Shown here: piece after piece, positions 1 to 10,210 of the stretch
Numbering within the stretch: position 1 is the stretch's first letter
Layout: each line of letters begins with the position of its first letter
From: Pseudomonadota bacterium
Lineage (GTDB): Bacteria; Pseudomonadota; Gammaproteobacteria; Steroidobacterales; Steroidobacteraceae
Assembly (NCBI GenBank): GCA_016705325.1
Contig: JADIYJ010000027.1
Span: 248,001 to 312,000 of the forward strand
DNA length: 64,000 nucleotides
Direction of reading: 5' to 3'
The notes under the pieces: model-generated
Told to the model about the DNA's origin: nothing
Databases searched by the model: none
The model's input: the letters and a program-made list of their open reading frames with translations, nothing else
Made by a program: the position numbers and the translations under genes

Positions 1-1
1 A

Positions 2-766
2 CGCGTCGTCGAATTCAACGACGTCGACGGACTGCACCGTGAACTGGCGCACGGCGACGTGGCCTGCGTGATCGCCGAGCCCGTGCTCACGAACTCGTGC
101 ATGGTGTTGCCGGAGCCGGGCTTTCTCGACCAGCTGCGGCGCTGCACGCGCGAGACGGGGACGCTGCTGCTGATCGACGAAACGCACACGATTTCCAGCG
201 GCCCCGGCGGCTACACCCGTGCCCACGGGCTCGAGCCCGACCTGTTCGTACTCGGCAAACCCATCGCCGGCGGTGTCCCGGCGAGCGTCTGGGGCTTCAC
301 CGACGACGTGGCCCGCCGCCTGCACGAAGTGCGGGCGCAGACACCGCCCGGTCACTCCGGCATGGGCACCACGCTTTCGGCGAACGCACTTGCACTGGCC
401 GCGATGCGTGCCACGCTGGAGCACGTCATGACGGCGGCAGCCTACTTGCACATGGAGCGACTGGCCGGCCTGCTCGCGGAGGGTCTGCAGACGACGATCA
501 CCGCGCGCGGACTGCCGTGGCACGTCGTGCGCGTCGGCGCCCGCGTGGAGTTCGTTTGCGCGCCCGGCCCCCTGCGCAATGGCACACAGGCGGAAGCAGC
601 GCACGCTCCGGCGCTGGAGCAGGCGATCCACCTCGCGCTGCTCAATCGGGGTTGCCTGATCGCACCGTTCCACAACATGATGCTGGCCTGTCCGGCGACC
701 ACGGCGACTCAGGTCGCCCGACTGCACGATGCATTCGCAGCAGCGACCGACGCACTGGTGTCGTGA
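2..766 (+). CDS. Class III PLP aminotransferase, glutamate-1-semialdehyde-aminotransferase-like (5' end outside window)
   Basis: The reading frame is open from base 2, so the start codon lies upstream of the window and 254 residues are visible. Numbered from base 2, the cofactor-binding motif LIDETHT (Asp59) and the Schiff-base lysine in LGKPIAGG (Lys86) mark a fold-type I, pyridoxal-phosphate-dependent class III aminotransferase. The spacing and the GKPIAGG form resemble glutamate-1-semialdehyde aminomutases and related 'aspartate aminotransferase family' enzymes more than ornithine aminotransferases. The real amino donor and acceptor cannot be told from this fragment. A transporter gene follows 38 bp later on the same strand, so co-transcription is possible. 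The enzyme class is certain; the substrate is not. Confidence 0.85.
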   Translation, partial: RVVEFNDVDGLHRELAHGDVACVIAEPVLTNSCMVLPEPGFLDQLRRCTRETGTLLLIDETHTISSGPGGYTRAHGLEPDLFVLGKPIAGGVPASVWGFTDDVARRLHEVRAQTPPGHSGMGTTLSANALALAAMRATLEHVMTAAAYLHMERLAGLLAEGLQTTITARGLPWHVVRVGARVEFVCAPGPLRNGTQAEAAHAPALEQAIHLALLNRGCLIAPFHNMMLACPATTATQVARLHDAFAAATDALVS

Positions 767-804
767 GGGCACCGCGCCCGTCCGGGGCCTGACAGGAATA
801 GGAA

Positions 805-1686
805 TTGGACCCGACCTTCCTCCACACCGTCCTGCTGCCGACCGCTGTCGGCGTGATCATGCTCGGACTCGGCCTCGCCTTGACCCCGGCAGACTTCGCC
901 CGCGTCGTGCGATTTCCGCGCGCCGTCGTCGTCGGCCTGCTGGTGCAGACGATCGTGCTCGTGGTGGTCGCCTTCGCGATCGTCCAGCTGTTCGACCTGC
1001 CGCCAATGCTCGCCGTCGGCTTCATGTTGCTGGCCGCCTCGCCGGGTGGTGCGATGGCCAGCCTCTTCAGCCACTTGGCCCACGGCGACGTCGCCCTGAA
1101 CATCACGCTCACGGCCATCAATTCGGTGCTGGCGCTGGCCTGGCTGCCGCTGGTCATGAACTGGTCGCTGGTTCACTTCCTCGGCACCGAACTCCACGTC
1201 CCCGCGCCGACGCGGAAGCTCATGGAAGTCGCGACCGTGATCATCCTGCCGGTGTTGATCGGCATGTCCGTGCGCCACGCCTGGCCCGCGCCCGCCCTGC
1301 GCACGGCGGGCACGGTCCGCATCACATCGGTCCTGCTGCTGGCCATCGTCGTGGCGATCGCGCTGGCGACCTCCGGCGAGACCTTGCTGCAGTATTTCGG
1401 CACGGTTGGTCTCGCCTGCATCACGCTCAACCTCGTTTCGCTGGCCATCGGCTATGCCATTCCCCGTGTCCTCGGCTTGCCGGTAGCGCAGGCGACGTCG
1501 ATCTCGCTCGAGATCGGCATCCACAATGCAGCCGTCGCGATCTTCGTGGCGATGAAGTTGCTGGACAGTGACGTGGCGTCCGTACCCGCCGCGCTCTACG
1601 GCCTGGTGATGATCGCCACCGCCGGCATCGCCGTCAGCTGGTTCAGGCGCAGGCACTCGCACAACGTTGCGACCGTCCTCGAGTAG
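805..1686 (+). CDS. Bile acid:sodium symporter (BASS) family transporter
   Basis: The 293-residue product is a polytopic inner-membrane protein with about nine to ten hydrophobic segments. The conserved segments LLAASPGGAMAS (about residues 71-82) and the late LEIGIHNAAVA segment are typical of the bacterial BASS/SBF fold, which couples uptake of organic anions to sodium. The start is a TTG at 805, behind the purine-rich stretch GGAATAGG. It sits between an aminotransferase and a GlcD-like oxidase on the same strand, 15 bp before the latter. That arrangement suggests, without proof, uptake of a 2-oxo or 2-hydroxy acid handled by its neighbours. Family assignment is firm and the substrate is unknown. 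Confidence 0.85.
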   Translation: MDPTFLHTVLLPTAVGVIMLGLGLALTPADFARVVRFPRAVVVGLLVQTIVLVVVAFAIVQLFDLPPMLAVGFMLLAASPGGAMASLFSHLAHGDVALNITLTAINSVLALAWLPLVMNWSLVHFLGTELHVPAPTRKLMEVATVIILPVLIGMSVRHAWPAPALRTAGTVRITSVLLLAIVVAIALATSGETLLQYFGTVGLACITLNLVSLAIGYAIPRVLGLPVAQATSISLEIGIHNAAVAIFVAMKLLDSDVASVPAALYGLVMIATAGIAVSWFRRRHSHNVATVLE

Positions 1687-1701
1687 ACCGGAGTCCATCG
1701 C

Positions 1702-3075
1702 ATGCTGCTCGAGAAACTCACCGTCATCGTTGGCGACGCGAACGTCCTCACCGGCGAGCAGGTTCGTTCGCGCGCCGTGGGCTGGGCGGATCGCAGCCCC
1801 TGCCAGGCCAGGGCGATCGTGCGGCCCGGCAGCACGGACGAGGTCTCGCGCGTGCTGGCCGAGTGCCACGCAAGCGGCCAGCCGGTCGTGCTGTTCGGCG
1901 GCCTCACCGGCCTGGTGCAGGGCAGCGTCGCCAGCGAGCACGAGATCGCGCTTTCGCTCGAGCGCATGCATCGCATCGAGTCGATCGATCCGGTCGGCCG
2001 CACGATGACCGTCGAAGCCGGCGTCGCCGTCCAGCGCATCCAGGAAGAAGCGGAGAAGCACGGGCTGCTGTATCCGGTGGACTTCGGCGCGCGCGGCTCG
2101 GCGCACATCGGCGGCAGCGCCGCCACCAATGCGGGCGGCAATGGCGTGATCCGCTACGGCATGACGCGCGACTCGGTGCTTGGACTCGAAGCCGTGCTCG
2201 CCGACGGCACGGTGATCCCGGCGATGAACCGCATGATCAAGAACAACGCGGCCTACGACGTGAAGCAGCTGTTCATCGGCACCGAGGGGACGCTGGGCGT
2301 CATCACGCGACTGGTACTGCGCCTGCGCGAAAGTCCGCGCAGCACGCAGTCGGCGCTGGTGGCATGCCCGGCGTTCGCCGACGTGACCCGCTTCCTGAAG
2401 CACGTCGATGGCGCGCTCGGCGGTTCGCTGTCGGCATTCGAGCTGATGTGGAACGGGTTCTACCGCATGGTGACGACGCCGCCGTCGAAGGGAACCCCGC
2501 CACTGCCGCAGACGTACGACTACTACGTGCTGGTCGAAAGCGCGGGTGGCGACCCGGCGCGGGACCAGGCGCAGTTCGAGGAAGCGATTGCCGCCGCGAT
2601 CGAGGCGGGACTCGTGGTCGATGCCGTGGTGTGTTCGTCCGAGGCCCAGCGCGATGCGTTGTGGGCGCTGCGCGACGACGTCGAAGGGATCTTCCGGCTC
2701 GGCATGCCGGTGGCATTCGACGTCAGCCTGCCGCTCGCGGCGATGGAAGGATACGTGACCGAAGTCGTGCGGCGTCTCGAGCGTGAGTGGCCAGCCTACA
2801 GCCGGTTCGTGTTCGGTCACCTCGGCGACGGCAACCTGCACATCATCGCGGCGGGACCGCCCAGCGCCGAGGCGCGCCACGGCATCGAGCGCTGCGTCTA
2901 CGAGCCGCTGGCCTCGCGTGGCGGTTCGGTCTCGGCCGAGCACGGCATCGGCCTCGAGAAACAGCCATGGCTCGAACTTTGCCGCAGCCCGGCCGAAATC
3001 GCGCTGATGCAGACACTGAAGCGGGCGCTGGACCCGCAAGGCATCCTGAACCCGGGGCGCGTGCTGCCCGGCTGA
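1702..3075 (+). CDS. GlcD-like FAD-linked oxidase (glycolate / D-2-hydroxyacid dehydrogenase family)
   Basis: This 457-residue protein has an N-terminal FAD-binding-4 domain (about residues 35-215). It includes the VLFGGLTGLVQG pyrophosphate-loop region and the GGSAATNAGGNGVIRYG signature. A FAD-oxidase C-terminal domain follows, with HLGDGNLHI and AEHGIGLEKQ, which carry the metal and substrate histidines of GlcD, DLD and D-2-hydroxyglutarate dehydrogenases. Such flavoenzymes oxidise 2-hydroxyacids to 2-oxoacids and pass electrons to quinone or cytochrome c. Length is normal for the family. The gene is 15 bp behind the BASS transporter and ends just before a large inverted repeat that separates it from the convergent tolC-like gene. 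The exact hydroxyacid is undetermined. Confidence 0.88.
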   Translation: MLLEKLTVIVGDANVLTGEQVRSRAVGWADRSPCQARAIVRPGSTDEVSRVLAECHASGQPVVLFGGLTGLVQGSVASEHEIALSLERMHRIESIDPVGRTMTVEAGVAVQRIQEEAEKHGLLYPVDFGARGSAHIGGSAATNAGGNGVIRYGMTRDSVLGLEAVLADGTVIPAMNRMIKNNAAYDVKQLFIGTEGTLGVITRLVLRLRESPRSTQSALVACPAFADVTRFLKHVDGALGGSLSAFELMWNGFYRMVTTPPSKGTPPLPQTYDYYVLVESAGGDPARDQAQFEEAIAAAIEAGLVVDAVVCSSEAQRDALWALRDDVEGIFRLGMPVAFDVSLPLAAMEGYVTEVVRRLEREWPAYSRFVFGHLGDGNLHIIAAGPPSAEARHGIERCVYEPLASRGGSVSAEHGIGLEKQPWLELCRSPAEIALMQTLKRALDPQGILNPGRVLPG

Positions 3076-3085
3076 ACGGCCGGGG

Positions 3086-3330
3086 CGAGTCACCGGGGCA
3101 GCGCTCGGCGGGCCGGGACTTCCTGGCCGCCCCATGTCGAACGCCGAAGCTCGAGCGCAGGAGCGAGGCGGCACTGCAGTAATGTCGCTTCTCCGCTGGC
3201 ACCATCGCCTCGCTCCCGTTCGAGCGAGGGTCGCCGTGAATCGCACAGTTCCTCTGGGCGATTCACGATGCGCGTGAGACCTTGGGACGGCCAGGAAGTC
3301 CCGGCCCGCCGAGCGTTGCCCTGGTGACTC
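3086..3330. repeat. Large imperfect inverted repeat between convergent genes (48-bp arms)
   Basis: The arms 3086-3133 and 3283-3330 are reverse complements over 48 bp with about three mismatches. The central 149 bp contains a second hairpin, GTGAATCG ... CGATTCAC at 3236-3267, and a partial GCGAGGCGG / CGCCTCGCT pairing. The element fills the space between the stop of the GlcD-like gene and the stop of the convergent tolC-like gene, so it may act as a bidirectional terminator. The long, nearly perfect arms exceed a simple terminator and fit a REP/MITE-like element. No transposase is visible nearby. Confidence 0.7.
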
Positions 3331-3346
3331 CCGCTGACGCGTCGGT

Positions 3347-4651
3347 TCAGAGCGCCCCGACGGCGCGCGCGAGCCGCAGTTGCGCGAGCCCGGCATCCAG
3401 CGTGGCGTCATCCCGGTTCCTGAGTGCCTGCACCCGCAGCGTCTCCGCTTGCAGCAGCTGCGTCTGCGTGCCCAGGCCCGCCGTGTACAGTTCGCGGGCG
3501 ATGCGGAGATTCTCGTCAGCCTGTTCCGCGGCCTGCGCCGTGACGATGACCCGCTGGCGCGATTCCTGGATGCCGAGGTAGGCCTGCCGCACCTGCAATT
3601 CGATCTGGCTGGATGCGTCCGCGCGCTGCTGCTCCGTCGCGCGGCGGTTACGATCGAGCGCCGCCGCCCGCTTGCGTGACTGGCCACCGTCGAACACGGC
3701 CCACTGCACGCCGATACCCGCCATGCCGACTGTCTCGTCATCGAGAAACTGGTTCTCCAGGTACTGGTAGCCACCGCTCAATGCGACCTGCGGCAGTACG
3801 CGCGAGCGCTCGGTGCGCGCGAGCTGGCCGTAAGCCTCGGCCTGCGCGTCGAACGCGGCAAGCTCGGTGCGTCGCGACTGCGCCTGTTCCACCAGCGCCG
3901 ACAGCTCCTGCGAGAGCTCCACGGGCACGGCAAGTGTCTCGCTCAACTCCACCGACCGGTCCAGCGGCGCGCCAAGGCGACGGTTGTAGGCGGCGGCGGC
4001 CACGTCCGCGGCATTCGCGGCGCGCAATTCGTTCTGGCGTGCGTCGGCCAGCGCCACCTGTACGGCCAGCAATTCGTTCTTTGGCACCAGCTCGCGCTCG
4101 AACATGCCGGCCGTATCGCGGGTCAGCGCCTCGAGCGTCTGCACGTTGCTGCTCGCGACCCCGTGCGCCTTGCGCGCCCGCAGCACTTCGACGTACGAGT
4201 CGGCGACGGCCAGCTTGACGTCCGCCGTCGCCGCCGTGACCTGGGCGCCGACGCCACGTTCGCGCGCCTCGGCCGCGGCGATGCTCGACGAGATGCGGCC
4301 ACTGGTGAACAGCGGCACGGTGATGCTCGCCGAACCCATCAGGAAGCTGTCGTCCTCGAACAGTTCGGGCGGCGTGAGCGGCAGGCCGGTAAACGAGAAA
4401 TCGAACGCCGGCGAGTCGTCGAGCTGCGTGTAGGAGCCGCCCACGGCAAGCGTCGGCCAGCGCTGCGCGCGCGCCGCCTGCGCCTCGAAGCCCGCTGCCT
4501 CGGCCTGGTTGCGCGCCGCCGCGAGCAAATGATCCTGCTGCAGGGCGAGTGCCCACGCATCCGTCAACGTCTCGGCGCTCGCCACGCCGGCGACGGCACC
4601 GGTCAGGACGAGCGCGACGGAGCAACGCAGGATCATTCGGCGCGGAGTCAT
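3347..4651 (-). CDS. TolC-family outer membrane efflux protein
   Basis: This 434-residue protein starts with a classical signal peptide (cleavage expected near VASA/ETLTD). Two tandem, Ala/Gln/Glu-rich helical repeats typical of TolC, CusC and OEP proteins follow. The start ATG at 4651 overlaps the stop of the upstream sqr gene in an ATGA arrangement, which decides the start; a longer open frame upstream lies inside sqr. It should form the outer-membrane exit duct for the RND adaptor/pump pair encoded upstream in the same operon. The separation of tolC from the pump by sqr is unusual. The exported substrate is unknown; context suggests a sulfur compound or a compound toxic under sulfide stress. 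Confidence 0.88.
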   Translation of the reverse strand: MTPRRMILRCSVALVLTGAVAGVASAETLTDAWALALQQDHLLAAARNQAEAAGFEAQAARAQRWPTLAVGGSYTQLDDSPAFDFSFTGLPLTPPELFEDDSFLMGSASITVPLFTSGRISSSIAAAEARERGVGAQVTAATADVKLAVADSYVEVLRARKAHGVASSNVQTLEALTRDTAGMFERELVPKNELLAVQVALADARQNELRAANAADVAAAAYNRRLGAPLDRSVELSETLAVPVELSQELSALVEQAQSRRTELAAFDAQAEAYGQLARTERSRVLPQVALSGGYQYLENQFLDDETVGMAGIGVQWAVFDGGQSRKRAAALDRNRRATEQQRADASSQIELQVRQAYLGIQESRQRVIVTAQAAEQADENLRIARELYTAGLGTQTQLLQAETLRVQALRNRDDATLDAGLAQLRLARAVGAL

Positions 4652-5919
4652 TGTTTCAGGGCCTCGATCCCCAGGGTCTTGAGGACGTACTTCTCGTAGA
4701 GTGGCGTGATCGATCCCGTCTGCACCTTGCGCAGGAAATACTTCTCGAACGCGACCTTGGCCAGGTGCACCCACCTGCCCTCGCGCGCCCAGGTCACGTT
4801 GCGCGGCGGAATCTGCGGCAATGCGACGAACGCGGCGCCGGTGTCGCCGAAGTCCGCCAGGCAGATCGCGTTCCAGGTGCCACGGGCCTCGGCGGCGCTG
4901 CCGGCAATGTCAGCCGCGACGTTCTCGCAGATCGCGTGCACCATCGATTCGATCATGAATCCCGTCTTCGGCGCTCCCGTCGGCACCGGCGTCGCTTCGA
5001 CCGGCGGAATGGCCACGCAGACGCCGGCAGAAAAGATGTTCCGGTACTTCTTGCTGCGCTGGTGCTCGTCGATCAGCACGAAGCCGCGCGGATTGCAGAG
5101 GTCGGGCACTGCGGCGACGGCGTCGACGCCCTTGAACGCCGGCAGGATCATCGCGAACTTGAACGGCAGCTTGTGCTCCTTGCGCACGGTCCCGTCCTCG
5201 TTGTGTTCCGCCGCATGCACCGTGCCCGGCTCGACCGAGGTGACCTTCGCATTGGTGACCCACTGGATGTGGCGCTGGCGCAGCGTCGACTCCATGAGGC
5301 CCTTGCTGTCGCCCACGCCGCCGAGTCCCATGTGGCCGATGTACGGCTCCGACGTCACGTAGGTCATCGGCACCTTGTCCCGGATCTTGCGCCGGCGCAG
5401 GTCGGTGTCGAGGATCATCGCCATCTCATAGGCGGGACCGAAGCAGCTGGCGCTGCCTGCGGCGCCCACCACGATCGGACCGGGATTCTTCACGAACTCC
5501 TGGTACTGCTCCCAGGCGGCGAGCGCGTGCGCCTGCGTGCAGATCGAGACGGTGTGCCCGCTCGGACCAAGACCCGGCACTTCGTCGAAGGCGAGCTTCG
5601 GGCCGGTCGTGATGGCGAGGTAGTCGTACGGCTCTTCGGTGCCGTCCTGCAGCAGGAGCTTCGAATTGACCGCATCGATGGCCTGCACGACCTTGGGCAG
5701 CCAGCGCACGTCCTTGTCGGCCAGCGGCCCGGCGAGCTCGACCCGGGTCTGCTCGGGCTTGCGCCAGCCGACGGCCACCCACGGATTCGACGGCGTGAAC
5801 TCGAAGTATGGCGAGCTGCCGACCAGCGTCACCTGGTGCGCGGCACCCAGCTTCTTCTTCATTTCGTAGGCACAGGCGACGCCACCGAGGCCAGCGCCGA
5901 GAATTGCGACTTTTGCCAT
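4648..5919 (-). CDS. sqr: Sulfide:quinone oxidoreductase (SQR)
   Basis: This membrane-associated flavoprotein oxidises sulfide to polysulfide or persulfide and reduces quinone. Numbered from the ATG at 5919 (423 residues), an N-terminal FAD dinucleotide-binding motif GAGLGG opens the protein. All three cysteines of the classical SQR catalytic set are visible: in TVSICTQA, in the signature ASCFGPAYE, and in AGVCVAIPPVE. The Cys-containing FGPAYE and CVAIPP motifs are typical of SQR rather than of flavocytochrome c. The ATG at 5919 has a GGGGG Shine-Dalgarno; an alternative GTG at 5943 overlaps the preceding stop. It lies between RND and tolC genes in an operon headed by a persulfide dioxygenase-like gene, which supports a role in sulfide oxidation or detoxification. 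Confidence 0.93.
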   Translation of the reverse strand: MAKVAILGAGLGGVACAYEMKKKLGAAHQVTLVGSSPYFEFTPSNPWVAVGWRKPEQTRVELAGPLADKDVRWLPKVVQAIDAVNSKLLLQDGTEEPYDYLAITTGPKLAFDEVPGLGPSGHTVSICTQAHALAAWEQYQEFVKNPGPIVVGAAGSASCFGPAYEMAMILDTDLRRRKIRDKVPMTYVTSEPYIGHMGLGGVGDSKGLMESTLRQRHIQWVTNAKVTSVEPGTVHAAEHNEDGTVRKEHKLPFKFAMILPAFKGVDAVAAVPDLCNPRGFVLIDEHQRSKKYRNIFSAGVCVAIPPVEATPVPTGAPKTGFMIESMVHAICENVAADIAGSAAEARGTWNAICLADFGDTGAAFVALPQIPPRNVTWAREGRWVHLAKVAFEKYFLRKVQTGSITPLYEKYVLKTLGIEALKQ

Positions 5920-5939
5920 GACTGCATTCCCCCCGGCCG

Positions 5940-8900
5940 TCACGCGGCCTTGAACGTGCGGTTGCGATAACTGAAGTAGAGGATCGGGATCAGCACCAGC
6001 GTCAGCACCGTCGAGACGAGGATGCCGAAGATCAGCGACACGGCGAGCCCGTTGAAGATGGGATCGTCCAGGATGAAGAACGCGCCGGTCATGGCGGCCA
6101 CGGCGGTGAGCGCGATGGGCCGGGCGCGCACGGCCGCCGAACGGATGACCGCATCGGCCAGGTCGCGCCCTTGTGCCAGCTCGACGTTGATGAAGTCCAC
6201 CAGCAGGATCGAGTTGCGGACGATGATGCCGGCGAGCGCGATCATGCCGATCATCGAGGTCGCGGTGAACTGCGCCCCGAGCAGCGCATGCCCCGGCAGC
6301 ACGCCGATGATCGTCAGCGGAATCGGCGCCATGATCACCAGCGGCACGGCATAGGAGCCGAACTGCGCGACCACCAGCAGGTAGATCAGGATCAGGCCCA
6401 CAGAGTAGGCGAGGCCCATGTCACGGAACGTCTCGTAGGTGATCTGCCACTCGCCATCCCACTTCAGGCTCGGCCGATTGGGATCGGCCGGCTGGCTGAA
6501 GAAACGCTGCTCCAGTTCCACACCCGGCGGCAGCTGGCGCTTGAGCGCCCCGACCAGCTCGAACATGCCGTACAGCGGGCTGTCAGTATCGCCGACGGAA
6601 TCCGCCGTGACATAGGCGAGCGGCAACAGGTCCTTGTGATAGATCGCACTGTCCCAGGGCTTGCGCTCGACGATTGCGACTTCGGAAAGCGCGATGCTCG
6701 CACCGCTCCCGGGTGCGGACCTGCAGCGCCAGGACACCGGACAGGTCGGCCTTGTCCGGCACGTCGAGTTCCAGCCGCACCGGAATCGGATAGTTTTCAC
6801 GGCCGATCTGCACGTACGTGGCGTCGAAACCGCCGAGTCCTGCAGCGAGCACCTGCACCGCTTCGGCCTGGCTCACACCCAGCAAGGCGGCCTTCTGCCG
6901 GTCGATGCGCACGACCAGGCGCGGGTTCGGCGCCTCGAGACTGTCGTCCACGTCGACGATCTGCGGCCTGGCGTCGAACACCTTGCGGACTTCGCGCGTC
7001 AGCTGCTGCTGCTCGCCGGAGAAAGGACCGTAGATCTCGGCCACGAGCGGCGCCTGCACCGGCGGGCCGGGCGGCACTTCGACGATTTTCACCGCCGCTC
7101 CGTACTTGCGGCCGATCTCGGCCAGCGCCGGGCGCACCGCGAGCGCGATCTCGTGGCTCTTCCGGTCGCGGTGGTGCTTGTCCACCAGGTTGACCTGGAT
7201 GTCGCCGAGCTCGTGGCCGGAACGCAGGTAGTACTGCCGGACCAGGCCGTTGAAATTGATCGGCGCCGCGGTGCCTGCGTAGACCTGGTAGTCCGTGACC
7301 TCCGGCAGCTTGACGATCTCGGCCGCAAGTTCGTCCAGCATGCGGCCCGTCTCCTCGAGCGCGGTGCCCTCCGGCATGTCGACGACCACCTGGAACTCCG
7401 ACTTGTTGTCGAAGGGCAGCATCTTCATGACGACCCACTCAAGGGCGACCAGGGAGATGGCGACCAGGATCGCGGCCAGCGTGCCGAGGTAGAGCCGGTG
7501 CCGGCGGCGGCGCGCGTCATCGCCACGCAGGAATGGCGCGATGATCCGCTCGAAGAAGCGCTGCAGGCGCGTATCGTCGCCATGCCCGGCGGGATGCACG
7601 TCCGCATGCGCGAGCATCCGCTTCGACAGCCAGGGCGTGAACACCAGCGCGATGGCCAGCGAGATCAGCATGCCCATGCTGGCGTTGATCGGGATCGGGC
7701 TCATGTACGGGCCCATCAGGCCGCTGACGAACGCCATCGGCAGCAGGGCTGCGATGACCGTGAACGTCGCCAGGATCGTCGGGCCGCCCACCTCGTCCAC
7801 TGCGCGTGGAATGATCTGTTCCAGTGGACCGCTGCCGAATCCCATGTGGCGATGGATGTTCTCGACCACGACGATCGCGTCATCCACCAGGATGCCGATC
7901 GAAAAAATGAGCGCGAACAGCGACACGCGATTGATGGTGAAACCGTAAGCCCAGGAGGCGAACAGCGTCGCTGCCAGCGTGATCACGACGGCGGTGCCGA
8001 CGACGATCGCCTCGCGCCAGCCGACCGTGAGCCACACCAGGAGTACGACGGAGGCCGTCGCGAACATCAGCTTCTGGATGAGCTTCAGCGCCTTGTCGTT
8101 CGCGGTTTCGCCATAGTTGCGCGTGACCGTCGTCTCCACTCCCTCCGGGATGTAGGAACCGCGCAGCTGCTCGATCCGCTGCAGCACTGCGTTGGTGACG
8201 TCGATGGCGTTCTCGCCAGGCTTCTTCGAGATCGCGAGCGTGACGGCCGGAGCGGTCCCGGCCAGGTCGATGCCCTTCTGCGCGCCCGCCGGGCCGGCGC
8301 CGAACGTCACGTACTGCTCGGGCTGGTCGGGACCGGCGGTGATGGTCGCGACGTCCTGCAGGTAGATCGGCCTGCCCTCGCGCACCGCAACGACCAGCTG
8401 GGCGACCTCGTCACGGTCGGCGAGGAATTCGCCCGCCTGCACCGGCACGTTGCCGCCGTTGGCGACGAGCGTGCCGGCGTGCTGGACGACATTGGCCGCC
8501 TGCAGAGCGGCGACGAGTTCGCTCACGGTGAGGCCGTAGCCCGCAAGTCGCTGCGGATCGAGGCTGACGTGCACCGTCTCGTCGGGACCGCCGATGGTGT
8601 AGACGTTACGAGTCCCCGGAACACGCTTGATCTCGGCCTCGATGGCGTGGGCGACCTGCCTGAGCTCGTAGGCGCCGCGCTGCGGATCCCTGGTCCAGAG
8701 CGTTACGCTCAGGATCGGCACGTCGTCGATGCCTTTCGGCTTGACCAGCGGCTGCAGGATGCCGACGTCCGCCGGGCGCCAGTCCTGGTTGGAATAGATT
8801 GCGTTGTAGAGCCTGACGATCGCGTCAGTCCGGTCCTCGCCCACTTCGAACTGCACGGTCAGCACCGCGGCGCCAGGACGCGACACGGAATAGATGTGCT

Positions 8901-9153
8901 TCACGCCGGAGATCTCGGCGAGCACCTTTTCCATCGGCATGGTGACCAGGGTCTCAACCTGGTTGGCGCTTGCCCCAGGAGCGGGCACGATGACGTTCGC
9001 CATCGTGACGTTGATCTGGGGCTCTTCCTCGCGGGGAGTGACCAGCACGGCGAAGACGCCGAGCAGCAACGCGGAAAGCCCCAGCAGGGGCGTCAGCTGG
9101 TTGTCGAGGAAGAAGGCGGCGAGCCGGCCGCTGATGCCGAGCTTCTCAGTCAT
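5940..9153 (-). CDS. RND efflux permease (AcrB/ACR_tran family), frameshifted near 6705
   Basis: This is an inner-membrane proton-driven RND pump of about 1070 residues, normal length. The N-terminal part begins MTEKLGISG at 9153 and includes the first TM helix, the porter domain and the TM block with GILVDDAIVVVENI, which carries the proton-relay aspartates. The C-terminal part ends in the last TM bundle. The two parts are in different frames; the switch falls in the run around 6700-6715, where a one-base indel restores continuous homology. The start overlaps the adaptor stop by 8 bp. Position between the adaptor and sqr shows a tripartite efflux system within a sulfide operon. The frameshift is probably a sequence error. 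Confidence 0.88.
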
Positions 9154-10192
9154 GCTTCGGCGCCGGTTGTCGCGCCTGGACACCCGCGACCGCAGGGTCG
9201 AGCGCTACCAGATCGCCTGCAGCGAGCCCGGCAAGAATCTCGACCCGGTCACCCCGCGCGTGACCGAGCCTTACCTGCCGCAGCGACACCCGGCCGTCCG
9301 GCGCGACGACATAGACCGCACGCATCTCGCTGCGTTCGACGATCGCGGCACGTGGCACCAGCAACCGCTGTGCCTCGCCGGTGACGAACCCGACCTTGAC
9401 GAACATGCCTGGTGCCAGACCCTGCAGGTCCTTCGGCAACTCGATCCGCGCACGGAAGGTATTGGTCTGCGGCGCAGCGGACGGATAGAACGTGACGGCG
9501 GTGGCTTCGATCCGCCGGTCATCCACGTACACGGCCGCCTTGTTCTGCGCACGCACCTGCTCGACGATGCTCTGCGGAACCTCGACGATCACCCGCAGCG
9601 CATCAAGGGACGCGCCGGCGATCAGTGGCGTGCCTGGCGCCACGGTCTCACCGACCTGCACGAACTTCTGCGTCACGACACCGGCGTAGGGCGCCCGGAT
9701 CTCGGTGTAGGACGCACCTTCCCGGGCCGCATCGAGCGCGGCCCGCGATGCCGCCAGCCGGGCCGCCGCCGCGTCCCGCGCAGCTGTCGCCTCGTCGAGC
9801 GTCGCCTTGGCGACGACCTGGCGCGAGTACATGTCGCGGATCCGGTCATAGCGGGTCTGCGCCTCACTCTCGCGGGCAGTGGCCTCCTTGAGCGCCGCCT
9901 GTGCCTGGCTGAGCCCCGCCACCTGCTCCGTGCTGCGCAACCGCATCACGAGGGTGCCGGCGGGCACGTAGTCGTTCACGTCCACCTTGATTTCCGTGAC
10001 CCGGCCGGCGGTCTGGGCGGAAACGGTCGCCTGGTTGACCGCCTCGACGGTGCCGTCGAGCATCCGCTCCACCGGCGCGGCCTCTGCACCGACCCTGACA
10101 GTCGCGAGCCTTGGCGCCGCGGCCGCCGCCGCACTCGGCAGGGACAGGAGCAGCAATGCCGCCATCGCCGCCGCGGGATCAGTCCATCTCAT
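9146..10192 (-). CDS. RND efflux periplasmic adaptor (HlyD/MFP family)
   Basis: This 348-residue periplasmic adaptor has a signal peptide ending in an Ala-rich stretch. A barrel-sandwich (lipoyl-like) half-motif follows, then a long Ala-rich helical hairpin (about residues 100-160), the second lipoyl half with EIRAPYAGVV, and a beta-barrel/membrane-proximal region near the C terminus. These are the parts of the membrane fusion protein that links an RND pump to TolC. The ATG at 10192 has a GGAG Shine-Dalgarno and is preferred over an upstream TTG. The stop overlaps the pump start by 8 bp, indicating translational coupling. Confidence 0.9.
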   Translation of the reverse strand: MRWTDPAAAMAALLLLSLPSAAAAAAPRLATVRVGAEAAPVERMLDGTVEAVNQATVSAQTAGRVTEIKVDVNDYVPAGTLVMRLRSTEQVAGLSQAQAALKEATARESEAQTRYDRIRDMYSRQVVAKATLDEATAARDAAAARLAASRAALDAAREGASYTEIRAPYAGVVTQKFVQVGETVAPGTPLIAGASLDALRVIVEVPQSIVEQVRAQNKAAVYVDDRRIEATAVTFYPSAAPQTNTFRARIELPKDLQGLAPGMFVKVGFVTGEAQRLLVPRAAIVERSEMRAVYVVAPDGRVSLRQVRLGHARGDRVEILAGLAAGDLVALDPAVAGVQARQPAPKHD

Positions 10193-10210
10193 TGCGTTCT
10201 CCGGCCGCAA

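Noticed and set aside
709..3774. Very long open frame on the minus strand antisense to the BASS and GlcD-like genes
   Set aside because: The product is Arg/Ala/His-rich low-complexity sequence with no family features and runs across three genes and a palindrome; it is a high-G+C antisense shadow.
6661..9384. Long plus-strand open frame opposite the RND pump
   Set aside because: It is antisense to a well-conserved pump and has no recognisable domain.
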